From Scylla paramamosain (Eukaryota > Arthropoda > Malacostraca > Decapoda > Portunidae), in the NCBI RefSeq assembly GCF_035594125.1, contig NC_087168.1, forward strand, positions 7,556,650 through 7,620,649: 64,000 nt of DNA, given 5' to 3'. Both the position numbers and the translations under genes were made by a program. Each line of letters begins with the position of its first letter. Positions within the stretch are counted from its first letter, which is position 1. Below, in pieces: positions 1-10,187 of this stretch. The notes under the pieces were generated by a model that worked only from the letters and a program-made list of their open reading frames with translations, was not told the origin of the DNA and ran no database searches.

Positions 1-78
1 ATAAAGGATAATAGAATGCAGTGGTAACTAATAAACATTATATAAATATACTGGTAAAAAGGATAATAGAAGGAAGTG

Positions 79-195
79 GTACCTTAGTATATGTCCTTAA
101 TCCATTCCCCATCCTTGGACTTGTACCTAACAGTACGTATACCAAACAAATTTTTCCCGTAAGAAATAAAGGGAAAATAATTAATCCATTTCCAC

Positions 196-197
<2 letters not shown>
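79..197 (+). mobile_element. Left end of a Tigger/pogo-type non-autonomous transposon
   Basis: The stretch opens with GTGGTACCTTAGTATATG and carries the phrase TTAATCCATTCC, typical of the terminal region of Tigger-like MITEs in arthropods (family knowledge). A matching opposite end (GAGGTACCACTGTATA) lies at about 6650-6665, but the two are probably from different copies. The element is cut off by an (AT)n tract. No coding capacity is seen. Bases 1-78 and 269-568 hold nothing I recognise. Confidence 0.5.

Positions 198-268
<71 letters not shown>
198..268. repeat. (AT)n microsatellite
   Basis: About 35 uninterrupted AT dinucleotides that interrupt the Tigger-type repeat to the left. Reading frames through it are artefacts. 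Confidence 0.98.
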
Positions 269-272
<4 letters not shown>

Positions 273-566
273 CCTGATGTTATTGGTATATTATACAGTA
301 CATTGATAGGGTTATATAAAGTAATTTAAACACTGTTTAATACTAAAATGCATGATAAATATAGTCCAGTCGCGTATGATGCTGATTCGTAAGGCGCGAT
401 TTCTTACGACGGTTTTAGAACCGCATGTTCAGATCACGCGGGTAAAATCATCCATGACGTGGTTCGTGGTTTCCCCTGGCCAAACAAGCGCAGAGCTGCC
501 ATGTTGAAATTTCTTTTCTGAGGGGGGAAAATCTCATGGTGGCAGTTGGGTTGTTTTTTTGGGAGG

Positions 567-728
<162 letters not shown>

Positions 729-1149
729 CATTTTTGTTTTCAGTAATTTACAAATTATCCTCACTATCAGAATGGTCATATAGCTAAAATTTATAGATGT
801 AGACAAGAAGAACGTTCGCAGCCGGCTGCCGTGGCTCTCGATCAATTCCAAGTCACAGTCATGCACTCCCTGACTGCTCCGCATCTTTTCCCGTCTATCT
901 TTCCCTCTCCTCTGCTCCTTTTTTTCATGTAAAATGGATCTGGCCCAACTGTCTATTCTGGTAGGCAAAAAGGAAAGTGATCTGGCTAACTATCCTACTA
1001 AAATCTACAACAGCCAACTTCTGCACATTAGCCTACTGGCAAACTGGCTTTTGAAAATCTAAATTGGTGTTCCCAGAGCCTTTTCTTTCTTTTGTCTTTC
1101 TCGATGTCCAGTCTGAAAGGGAAGAAATCAGAGAGTGTATAAAGAAACT

Positions 1150-1153
<4 letters not shown>

Positions 1154-1180
<27 letters not shown>
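1154..1180. repeat. (GA)n microsatellite, short
   Basis: About 13 GA units. A GC-richer stretch follows at 1260-1400, just upstream of the transposase relic, and could be the former 5' UTR of that transposon. Confidence 0.95.
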
Positions 1181-1424
1181 TCTTTGAAAGTGATTGGTCA
1201 CTACTAATCATTGCATTAATATGCGCGCCAAATAATATTTTTGTTGATTTCAGGTTGACAGGGAAAGTAAATGGTTGGGCGGGATTGGGCGGTTTTTTAG
1301 GCGGAATGTGGCGGCAGCGCGGCGGGTTTCCAGTACCGACCTGACAAGTAGGCTTCTAGTTACTCTACCTTCCCGGCCTTCATACAGCAAGAAGTTGGCT
1401 TGCTTACCATGCACGTGCAGCATA

Positions 1425-2650
1425 ATGGCTTTTAAGCCTGCTGGGAAACCCATGGGCAAGATTCACCCACTGACATACGAGCAGAAACATCAGGAGGATT
1501 GAGAGAGGAGAAAAGAAAGCTAGTGTTGCCAGGTTCTTCAACGTCACTGAGTCCAGCATTCGGACTGTCTACAAGAACAAGAAGACAATTAGTAAGCCTC
1601 TGAAGGCTTACGTGTCTGACAGAATCGATGGATGTTTGCAGTGCAAGGATGAGGCTCTTCTGTGGGCAGAAAAGTGGCTGCACAAGTTCGTGCTGCGCAG
1701 GGTAAGCAGGACAGACCTATTTTAAGGGAGACAGCAAGAAAATTTCAGTATTGCATGTCGATATCTTGGTCTGACCTCTGCCATGCCATTTCAAGCCAGC
1801 CTTGGATGGTTCCAACGTTTCCTGAAAAGGAAGGTCCTCAAGAATGTGCACCTAACCGGCGAACGTGCCTCTGCAGATGCTGACGCTGCTGCAGCCTTCC
1901 CTACTATTCTTCAGGAAGAAGTTAATGAAAAAGTATAAACGGGCTTCACGATATCTAACATGGATGAAACAGGGATGCTGTGGAAACGCTTGCCTTCTAC
2001 CACCTACATCTCGAAGCAGCAACGACAGGCTAGGGAAGGATGGCAGATAAGTCACGGCACACTGTCATTTTGTGCACTAACGCTGCTGGGAATTTTAAAA
2101 TTAAGTTTTTTGTCATTCGCTAGGCAAAAAGGCCGTGTGCCTTCAGGAACCTTCGCAATACTGGTTGCAGCAGGCGAAGGCATGGGGGACATCAAGCTTG
2201 GTGGTTGAGTGGTTTGATTTGTTTGTCAAGGACACGTAGCAGCTCTGCAAGAAGCACAGCGTCCCATCCAAGGGACGCTGGATGGATAACACACTATGTC
2301 ATCCACAGTACTTCGTGCCCCGCCACCTATAAGTGAAGGTCATCTTCCCCACCCAACACCACCAGTTTGCTGCAGCCCCTGGACCAAGAAATTATCACCA
2401 ACACCAAGCTTATGTACAGCCAATTCATGTACCGTAAGTTCCTGGTGGCGGTTACCAGTGATGCAGCATAGGTACAGGTGTTGCAGGATATTCGAGAATC
2501 TGAACTTACATCTGGCAGCAGTCGGGAGACCGTGAAGAGGCAAGTAGCGACGATGAGAGTGACACCAGTTAGTTTGAGCCCACTACACCAAAGGATGTAC
2601 AGACTGTTGCAGAATTCAGGCATTGTTATAATATCAAGGACTCCATAGAC
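1425..2650 (+). pseudogene. Tigger/pogo-family DDE transposase, degraded
   Basis: Read with frame changes, this stretch follows the order of a Tigger transposase. An N-terminal helix-turn-helix segment comes first (ARFFNVTESSIRTVYKN near 1525-1585). A CENP-B-type second DNA-binding segment follows (LGWFQRFLKR near 1800). Next is the DDE core opening NMDETGMLWKRLPS with the first catalytic Asp near 1960, then AAGNFK near 2085, and finally NTTSLLQPLDQEII near 2355-2400, the usual block around the last acidic residue. The start is set at the ATG at 1425 (MAFKPAGKP). Stops and frameshifts occur near 1500, 1720, 1935 and 2130, so no full protein can be made. Such enzymes excise and reinsert TA-flanked DNA transposons. 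TIRs were not found around it. The family call is strong; the exact subfamily is open. Confidence 0.8.
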
Positions 2651-3404
2651 AGGCCGCTTCGGACTTAAACACTTTATTACATTTGTCTTATATACATGTA
2701 TTTTTGAAATGATAAACAAATGAGACAAATACCCCTTTGCAAGCTATAGAAAGCTTTATGGGCAATGCTATGAAAAAAATATTGGTAAATTTATAGTTTA
2801 AGCCAATGTCCCCAATCTCTACCCACGGCCCCCCAATCCCTCAAGCAAGCTTGGGGGCCTGTGGGGAACCTAACCTAACCTGCCCGCACAGCTTATGGGT
2901 ACTTATAGAGACTTCCTATTGGTGCAACTCGTGGTGTTAAGTGGTGGTAGCACGTGATTGGCCCGAGGAATTAGACACAGTGATCCTATCCAGCAGCTAC
3001 CCACAATTCAAAGCATTAAACAACTGAAGTTCAGGCAACAATACACCATTTATGTTTACCTGTGGACTTAGAAAAAGTTGAGAGCGCTGTGCATTCCCAG
3101 GCCTATTGTGGCGTTATTATTAATTTCCGACAAGTGGTGTAATCATTAGAAATTATGTGAATAATGAGAAGAACAAAATGAGGTAGGTTGTTACCACGTA
3201 GTGTGTAATGGCTTAAACTATAATAAAACCAAAATATTTAACATGGAAAAAAAAATAACATCCATTCACATTATAAGACTTGGGGCAAGATCAGCCAGGT
3301 TACCATCACCCACGTGTGGCGCCTCATCTGCCACCATGCCTGTTGCCCCTGCCAAGCCGCAGCTAACGGAGGTTAGCTGCGGCTAACTTCAAGTTCCTGG
3401 TTGT
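2651..3404. other. Non-coding spacer between two transposase relics
   Basis: No gene is recognised. The stretch has a C-rich patch (2820-2890) and a palindromic junction near 3358-3390 where GCAGCTAACGGAGGTTAGCTGC forms a short hairpin beside the next relic. It may be the remnant of the 3' part of the first transposon and the flank of the second. Confidence 0.5.
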
Positions 3405-3905
3405 GCTACGGTCACGAAAGAGGATGTGATGGACATGGTGAACTGCAGCATCGATACATTGAGTGCAGTGTTGGATGAAGTCATAGAGGGAGACGCTCCT
3501 AAGCACAGTGAGAGGGACAGACAAGCAGTGTGTGTGCAGAGGCAAGGGGGAAATGACAATGAAAAACTTGAGTGATCTGCTAGCAACTGTGGACTTGCTC
3601 AAGGAACAAGCCCAGGAATCGGATGAAAACCGGGGAAGGTGTAGTGAATTTGTGAGTGCTATTGAAAAGGCAGCAGCGCCCTTCAAGGACCTCCATAACA
3701 GGACGTTCAGTGAGCACTGACAACAGTTGATCATACGCTATCTGTCTGCCAGAGCCATACAACTACCTACATCACCTGAGCCAGAACCACAGCCTGATCC
3801 ATATCATGCAGACAGTGATGAAAACTTGCCATAGGTACCGGAAGCAGACTTCGAGGGGTTCCTTCAAGAAGCAGAGATGGAGGATAGCAGCCAATAGGCT
3901 GCTGT
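3405..3905 (+). pseudogene. C-terminal tail of a transposase, probably Tigger-like
   Basis: One frame gives VTKEDVMDMVNCSIDTL and continues through an acidic, helical region. A second frame from about 3560 gives LSDLLATVDLLKEQAQE and then FKDLHNRTF. After a stop near 3718 the text resumes as LIIRYLSARAIQLP with Pro/Glu-rich and Asp-rich stretches to about 3890. Such acidic, weakly conserved tails follow the DDE core in Tigger-type transposases. The position about 760 bp downstream of the DDE relic fits either the same element with an insertion or a second copy. Frameshifts and stops make it a pseudogene. Family attribution rests on context and composition rather than catalytic motifs. Confidence 0.45.
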
Positions 3906-4074
3906 TAGCCGTGGAATCCCCAAATCTACTGTGCTACGGAGTTTCATCAAGTAAGGTATACTACAGTAAAGCCCATTATTATCAATCGTTTTGTGTTTGT
4001 TGTGTATTTGATACATACATTAAGTGGTTTTTAATTGTGTGCTGTTGTAGAAAGCAGGATAGTTGGTGTGGTTG

Positions 4075-4300
4075 TGGCAAAATGGTGACGTGTGTCCAAG
4101 TGTGGAATGGGTAAAATGGTGATGGGCGAAAAAAAAAAAAGTATATTTTCCTCATACGTGAGTTTAGGTGCAGGTGGGGAAAAATAATGATTGGCGGGAA
4201 ACAATTGATTTTACCCATATGTGAGCTCAAGTGGGATAAAATGGCAGCTAGCCAGTACCAAATTGTATTTTTCCCATATGTACTGAGTGAAAAAATGAGT
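4075..4300. repeat. Diverged subrepeats flanking a DNA transposon
   Basis: Loose units of about 70-90 bp share an AAAATGG box followed by a TTTTNCCCATATGTGAG-like box. A further unit (AACCAAATTGTATTTTCTCC) appears at 6155-6180, just beyond the right end of the inserted transposon. The transposon therefore seems to have landed inside this repeat. From 3960 to 4075 nothing else is seen. Confidence 0.5.
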
Positions 4301-4440
4301 GTTGGCAGTGGCCGAGTGGATAAGGTGGTGAGTGTGGGGTTGGGACTGAACATCAAAAGGCAGATAATGCTTACCGGTGCACTTGGGATAGAACGAACGA
4401 AAAAAAAAATATTTACCGTAGAATGGGGTAAGTGGGCCCA

Positions 4441-4444
<4 letters not shown>

Positions 4445-4520
<76 letters not shown>
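4445..4520. repeat. (AT)n microsatellite
   Basis: Perfect AT tract directly inside the left TIR of element J, followed by A-rich ATAA repeats. Confidence 0.98.
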
Positions 4521-4525
<5 letters not shown>

Positions 4526-5172
4526 AATAAATAAAATAAAATAAAAATAATAATTTTTGGTATATATTTTTTCTTTTTAGGTTACAGCCATTAGAAAGTG
4601 GTACAATTAAGGAGTGAATATACCAAATTTAAAGCCTCAACAGCAAATTGGTGATTATTTCATTATGTAAATTGATACATTTTGGAATTTTTCAGACGGA
4701 AATACAATTGTCATGCAGGCATAGAAAAAATTTATTTGATTGAACTGAAATTTTGTCAAGGATCTAAAAGTATCCTAAGGTTGGTTGTACATAAATGTTA
4801 GGTAGATTAGACAAATAGGCAGGAGTGTAGAGCCTCCAGGGCAAGTGGGCCCACCCCAACTCAGGTTTTGATTATTTTTACATAAACTTTATTAATTGAT
4901 ATTGGCATAATTTTTTTCTTATTTTTAGATCTCTGCCATAAGAAAATGGTTTAGCTAAGGAATGATCACACCAAATTTGAAGCCTCTATAGTTAATTGGT
5001 GAGTAGTTAGGTATATTTCATTTTGTGAAATTGATAAATTTTGGAATTTTTCTGAAGTGGTCCACCTGAGACCCAACTATTCATGAGATGCACATAACAT
5101 AAGGTGCAGAATTGCAGAAGGTGTGGGGAATCATTGCATTAGTAAGATGATGTAATGCTTTCCTGTCTTTAC

Positions 5173-5763
5173 AGGAATTCATCCTCTAGACAAATCACGA
5201 GTGCTGAAAAGGCTGCAGCACCAAAGTGAGTCACCAGCAACAAATTTGGTCAGTCCCTTGGTCATTGATCTCATAAAAGAATTTTGAGATGCAGCAAACA
5301 CAAAGCCAAATACTGTTGTTATGTCAAAAAGACTTGGTGTCACCTGGCAAAAGTGTTACTGCTGCAGATGTCATGGTTCATCAAGGGCAGTGCGCCAGGT
5401 GCATCCCACTAAAAAAACAAAGAACAGTGTCACCAACACCTGATTCTAGTAGCTCTTAGTACACCCTTTCTGACATTGAACCTGTTGAGCTTGATGATGA
5501 TGATGTATGTGAGGCAGAGGGTACCAGCAATGCAGATGAGACCATGTCATTTGAACAGGGTAATTATGTACTGATCAGGTTCCAGACAAAAAAGCACCAA
5601 TTTTGTTATGTAGGAATAATGGAAAAAAGGATTTCCAGTGATACTTGGAACATCAATTACTTGAGAAACAAACACAGAGGTGACAGCAAGCATTGCTGCT
5701 TTGATAAACCTTTAAATCCTGATATTTTGGACACTGATTTACATGATATTATTAAGAGATAGC
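5173..5763 (+). pseudogene. C-terminal region of a jerky/pogo-like transposase inside element J
   Basis: An acceptor-like TCTTTACAG precedes GIHPLDKSRVLKRL, the conserved block that follows the DDE domain in jerky/pogo-type proteins. A stop is met near 5285. Another frame then gives GKSVTAADVM, an acidic ELDDDDVCEAEG stretch and, from 5544 to 5763, an open frame with GNYVLIRFQTKKHQFCYVG and WNINYLRNK, which resembles the chromo-like C-terminal module of insect jerky-type transposases. It lies between the TIRs of element J and on the strand expected for its transposase. The catalytic core is absent, so this is a remnant. The C-terminal module call is inference. Confidence 0.6.
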
Positions 5764-5852
5764 CAAACCAACATTTGTAAAGAACAAAATGATGTTCTCT
5801 GCCTCTCTATTCACTGGACTGGTGGTATGATAGGCACCTGATTTGTGCTTGA

Positions 5853-5877
5853 TTTTTTTTTTTTTTTTTTTTATTGT

Positions 5878-5922
<45 letters not shown>
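5853..5922. repeat. Poly(T) plus (GT)n
   Basis: A run of about 20 T is followed by about 24 GT units inside element J. Confidence 0.95.
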
Positions 5923-5923
<1 letters not shown>

Positions 5924-6212
5924 CCCAAAGCTTTGGGTAAGTGGGCCTATCTGTTTGAACACACATTCCTCCATATATACGATATGCAAAAGGATTTCAT
6001 TACTGTCACAGATAGTCATAGTTCTGTTTTACTTATTCAAGAAATAAAACTTTCATAATGTCTGTTAATTTTATTTTGACATTGAAAAAACCTCCATAAA
6101 GCGGGCCCACTTCCCCCTTTCTACGGTATATAAGTGTGGGGGGCAAAATGGCAAGGGCCAGAACCAAATTGTATTTTCTCCATAGGATTAGTTATTCCTA
6201 TGACGCAGTTTT

Positions 6213-6258
6213 GTATGGCACAGCCATTGCTCAGAACCAATTGACTGTGCCATACACG
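6213..6258. repeat. Short inverted repeat (hairpin)
   Basis: Arms TGTATGGCACAG and CTGTGCCATACA are separated by about 20 bp. No wider element could be delimited. Bases 6260-6540 show nothing else. Confidence 0.8.
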
Positions 6259-6539
6259 ATTTGACTGTACAAAAGCAATTAGATGAAATAAATGAAGATT
6301 TAACCTTGCTTTATCCTGATGAGTCGAGTGCTTATTAGGATGGTGCTGAGAAGGGAGGAGATGTTATTGTTTAGGAGAGTCATTAACTTTATTGGAATTC
6401 ATGGTTAATGAATTTACTAAAAATTTATGTGAAAAATACAAAATCATGTGGAAATTCACCGAGTTATAGTGTGGGTTGTTTACTGAATGGTAGCAACGGG
6501 CATGGGCAACCATGACTGTCTCGAGAGAAGTAAGCAAGT

Positions 6540-6666
6540 GTAGCATGCAAGTCACATTCCAAACAAAGGTCATATACCAAGCAATTTTTTTTTCACGTCC
6601 AAACAGGACGTATACCAAGTTGGGCTTGTTCCAAAGCAGATGTATACTGAGGTACCACTGTATAAG
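6540..6666 (-). mobile_element. Right end of a Tigger/pogo-type non-autonomous transposon
   Basis: The right border GAGGTACCACTGTATA is the complement of the TACAGTGGTACCTC end typical of Tigger-like MITEs. Inside it, GGACGTATACCAAGTTGGG and a second GGTCATATACCAAGC form imperfect subterminal repeats. The left border is not clear. Bases 6667-7238 have no recognised feature. Confidence 0.55.
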
Positions 6667-7235
6667 AAAAATAATAAAGTCATCCATTACTTCTAAAGCT
6701 TATGTAGGCTTCCCCCATGTTTTTTCATCTTTCAGTTATATTTTTCTTCCATTCTGCAGGATTATGCACCCATTTTCTTTCTCTGTAGCCTCGTAACTTC
6801 TCAGTATGCCATTGTCCACCATAATGATGAAAGGCTTACGTGTTATGTAAAAGCAAAATTAAGACAGCAGCCTGTCATTCAAAGGTAGCAAGTTGGTAGG
6901 AAGGAGGGAGAGTGTGAAGCATGTGGGTGTGGTGGTAGGGAAGTGTCCTGATGTGACACATGAATCACAGCACAAGCTGTCATTAGCTGGCTCTTCGCAC
7001 ATTGCTGTGGCGAGGGGGTTACTTCTCTTTGGCCCCAGCAACTGATACCTGTCATTTAAGTGCAGCAAGAAGGTTCCATGGATAATTTCACTTGGATTTT
7101 TTTTTTTTTTTTAAGCCTATTATGGAGTCTATTCTGATGGTAGGAATGTTGAGGAAGACAATGCAATAAAAATAATAATTGCAGCCACAGTCGCTTATGT
7201 CACTGGCTCTGGGTGCCTCATATAGTCTTGAAATA

Positions 7236-7238
<3 letters not shown>

Positions 7239-7302
<64 letters not shown>
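7239..7302. repeat. (GA)n microsatellite
   Basis: About 32 perfect GA units. Confidence 0.98.
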
Positions 7303-7307
<5 letters not shown>

Positions 7308-7374
7308 GGGTAGAAGGCTGAAATACAACATCAGAAAATAAGGGAAGCCGCAAAATAGTTGTCAGGCCTACATA

Positions 7375-7470
7375 TAATTACCTATTTCTGCTCTCATTCT
7401 CATCTTTAAATTGTTTAATCTTCGTTTAAAGCTCTCTAGTGACTCAGCACTAACAACCTGCTATGCAAGG
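7375..7470 (-). pseudogene. LINE C-terminal tail fragment (CR1/L2-like)
   Basis: The minus strand gives VVSAESLESFKRRLNN, which matches the common C-terminal closing segment of CR1/L2-type reverse transcriptase ORFs (…VVSAESIGSFKRRLD…). Nothing upstream on that strand could be joined to it. It is a short 3'-end relic of a LINE lineage different from families A and B. Confidence 0.5.
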
Positions 7471-7795
7471 GCAAGGTGCATAGACAGCTGTAGGTTTAAA
7501 AAAAAAAAATGTAAAGGTGTACCATACTCATTCGGGAGCAATGGTTGAGGACTAGAAGTGTCACCTTTCTTGGGCCTTGGCATATTGAGAAAGGTTAACT
7601 GTCAAGGTATGGGGTATACCAGTAGAACTTAGAGTACGTTGGAAATCCATTAAAAAAAAAAAACACCATAGACATTATGGAAGACATGTAACATTACATG
7701 GAGCATCCCTCACCGGCAAAACTTTCTATTTGTTTAATATTGCATTAGATGACCCTGTCCAGCTTTCTGACAGATGCTGGTGCACATGTGGCTAA

Positions 7796-8065
7796 CAAAC
7801 CCCAGTTACATTGCTTATGCAGATGATGTGGCCCTTGTCCTCATCCTTTCCAGTCTCCAGGCCTCACTGTGTTGGTGAAGGAGGCAGGGACATTGGGGCT
7901 GGAATTAAGCCACCATAGGTAAATCCATGGTGTTAAGAGAAACAAGCTTGTTAGTGGACACTAACCACTTTGCCAATGGTGGTGTACCTCTCAAAAATCA
8001 CTTTATCCAGCTTGGCACTAGCCTCTTTTATTAAGGACTTTGGTTAAGCATCAGCATAAACTTTG
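7796..8065 (+). pseudogene. Reverse transcriptase palm fragment of another LINE lineage
   Basis: One frame reads YIAYADDVALVL, containing the catalytic YADD box of reverse transcriptases. After a frame change, EAGTLGLELSHHR matches the segment that normally lies about 30 residues downstream, where LINE RTs carry a GL-x-(V/I/L)-S motif. Frameshifts and stops separate the pieces. The VALV context differs from family A (YADDTTLHF) and family B (FADDAKLM), so this is a third lineage. Clade is not determined. Confidence 0.55.
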
Positions 8066-8077
8066 GGCACTCAAGAC

Positions 8078-8337
8078 CTGGGCCTGCATTCACTAAGCGA
8101 TCCTAGTATGTCTTAGCTATGACACATGTCATGGCAACTAAAAAGTGGCGCATTTTTATCATAGCTTAATCTGTGCAGGCTGCTAAGACTGGATCAATTC
8201 TGTCTTAACACAGTTAATAACAAGCATTCCCACTGTGAAGATGGCCACCCCAGAACAACAACACCAGGGAAGGAATAACCTATCCAAAAGGGATGTTCTG
8301 AATGTTCTTAGTGATGAAGGACTCATCAGAATAGCTT

Positions 8338-8341
<4 letters not shown>
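8078..8341 (+). pseudogene. Harbinger-like element 5' end with transposase N-terminus
   Basis: The stretch begins GGGCCTGCATTCACTAAG, similar to the GC-start termini of Harbinger elements. It contains GTCTTAGCTATGACACA, a 17-mer seen again near 9148 and in a close form near 56884. An ATG at 8240 opens MATPEQQHQGRNNLSK and then LSDEGLIRIAFEY, resembling the N-terminal L-S-D-E-E-L-I block of HARBI1-type nucleases. The frame runs into an (AT)n tract and is lost. DDE residues are not seen. Confidence 0.45.

Positions 8342-8433
<92 letters not shown>
8342..8433. repeat. (AT)n microsatellite
   Basis: About 46 AT units that cut the Harbinger-like reading frame. Confidence 0.98.
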
Positions 8434-8435
<2 letters not shown>

Positions 8436-8551
8436 TTCTTATACAATTAAAAAGGAAAGAAAAACTGTGCCTCTGTCCAGTTAACCTTATGGAAGCAGCT
8501 AGTTGTGGAGAGGGCTTAGGGAGTGGAAAATTCCCACCTCCAGCACAGGTG

Positions 8552-8679
8552 ATGTTGGAAGTGTAGCCGTATCGGTCTTATAAAAGAATGATTCTTTTTT
8601 TTTTTTTTTCCCAGTATGTTGGAAGTGTAGCCTTATTGGTCTTATAAAAGAATGATTCTTTTCTTTTTTCCCAGTATGT
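8552..8679. repeat. 64-bp tandem duplication
   Basis: Two head-to-tail units start ATGTTGGAAGTGTAGCC (8552 and 8616) and end in a T-run plus CCCAGT. They differ at a few positions and in T-run length. Bases 8680-9600 hold only a second copy of the Harbinger-type word at 9148 and no gene I recognise. Confidence 0.9.
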
Positions 8680-9603
8680 AATATAAATTTTATTATTTTA
8701 TTGTTCTTGTGTTTAGTTTCAGCTTCACATGTGCATCTGCTTTACCTCAATTCTAGTGAGTTACAGTGTGGTTAAGTGTTACTAAATAGTAGTCTTACAT
8801 TGTGAAAATAAAAAAAAATCTTATAATTATTTCAAAGCTGTTCCTTGCATTTTATTTCCAGTCATTCTAAAACAACCCAAATAACAATTTGGGGCAGCTT
8901 TTACATTGATACACTTCACCAGGAGCGCATTTATTGTAATATTTCGAGGAATGATCACTATCATTGTTTCTTCCCAAAAAAACGTATAAACAGGAAATAT
9001 TTATAAAATATATAAAATGTTATAAATTATGAATTTTACTTCATCTTTTAGTTATTCCAAAATAAGTAAGCACTACATACGGCAAGACACAGGGTAAAGT
9101 TATGACGAATGACTTATGATAGACATCCCGAGTTATGGTGCACATCTGTCTTAGCTATGACACATTTCATATCTTCATGAATAATACAGTCCCATCTCAA
9201 GAACATCCAGATTTCCAGACACCGATACAACAGGGTGCTGGACAAATTTATCGAGGGCTTACATCAACATTTCTACACAGAAGTTCAGCCAGTAAAAGTA
9301 GAAGAGAGGCCAGCTTGATGATGGCAGCAGAGTCAGTCCTAACTAGATGATGCTCTGGAGCGACTAAAGTAGAGGCACTCAGGACTAGCCCTTCATTCTG
9401 AGCAGCCAAGGAAAGTGTAGGCAGGAGAGAGGTGCAGAGATGAGATCAGAAGGGAGCTGAGCTGCAGTCTGCCTCCTGGAGTGCTGGACCGGCGTTACCT
9501 CACTTCAAATGTAGAGTAGGTGAGCTAGGGCGAGTGAGGCCAGATCCCAAATGAGTGTTCAAACGGGGGAGATGAGAGAATAAAGCCAGCCCAGGTGAGT
9601 AAG

Positions 9604-9966
9604 CTTGTGATTTAGACCAAAATTTAAAAAGTATACGTTACTAACTATAGGTCAGTTGAAGTATGCTTGTAATTTTACGAAGCAAATCACCTCTGCTGGG
9701 GGGAGCTTTCGCATGAGAGGAGCTGCACTGCGCCACAACACCATACTTTTAAAGATCACGATCACCCACATGACAAAATTTAAGCCCATAATGACCATAA
9801 CAAAATGCCCAAAAAAAAAAAAAAAGGGGGGGGGATGTGAAAGGGCATGTGAAAGCTCCCCCTAGCAGAGGTGATTTGCTTCATAAAATTACAAGCATAC
9901 TTCAACTGACCTACGGTGTCTCATATACTTTTAAAATTTTACGTCATCAAATCACATCTGCTGTGA
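9604..9966. mobile_element. Foldback / MITE-like inverted repeat element
   Basis: The left arm (about 9615-9710) contains GGTCAGTTGAAGTATGCTTG and AAATCACCTCTGCT. The right arm (about 9850-9945) carries the reverse complement of these in reverse order, with about 80-bp arms and few mismatches. The loop has an A15-G8 homopolymer step. A further copy of the inner motif (AAATCACATCTGCTG) lies just outside at 9950-9964. There is no coding capacity. The large arms suggest a foldback DNA transposon or snap-back MITE. Confidence 0.8.
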
Positions 9967-10187
9967 TGAGCGTTCCCATGAGGTTTTGAAGTCATGTGTG
10001 TGTCGTACCTGTAACTACTTGATTTGTACCCCTGCCACTAGAACATATGTATTGTTTAAAAGAAATATGAATGAACAAAGAAAGCATTAATTAAAGTACA
10101 TGAGTTATACTGTGCCCAAGGAACATGGGAATATTTTATAAATGTAGAAAACAAATGATTATACTTAATAATTATACCCTACAAGTA

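Larger units (their letters stand above)
4416..6126 (+). mobile_element. TIR-complete jerky/pogo-like DNA transposon (element J)
   Basis: The left end reads CCGTAGAATGGGGTAAGTGG after a TA. The right end, reverse-complemented, reads CCGTAGAAAGGGGGAAGTGG, again next to a TA at 6127-6128. That is a roughly 28-bp terminal inverted repeat with TA target duplication, the hallmark of the Tc1/mariner/pogo superfamily. The phrase AAGTGGGCCCA recurs internally at about 4843, and a variant at 5938. The 1.71-kb body holds a decayed transposase C-terminus, an (AT)n tract just inside the left TIR, a poly(T)/(GT)n tract, and a diverged internal duplication (4545-4700 against 4900-5060). It is too decayed to be autonomous. 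Confidence 0.8.

Noticed and set aside
198..268. TATA-box promoter
   Set aside because: Part of an (AT)n microsatellite; no start site evidence.
380..440. GC-rich stem-like stretch, possible tRNA
   Set aside because: No cloverleaf, no T-arm GGTTCRA box at the right spacing.
2867..2881. AACCTAACCTAACCT, resembling the arthropod telomere repeat TTAGG
   Set aside because: Only three units with no array around them; too short to call an interstitial telomere.
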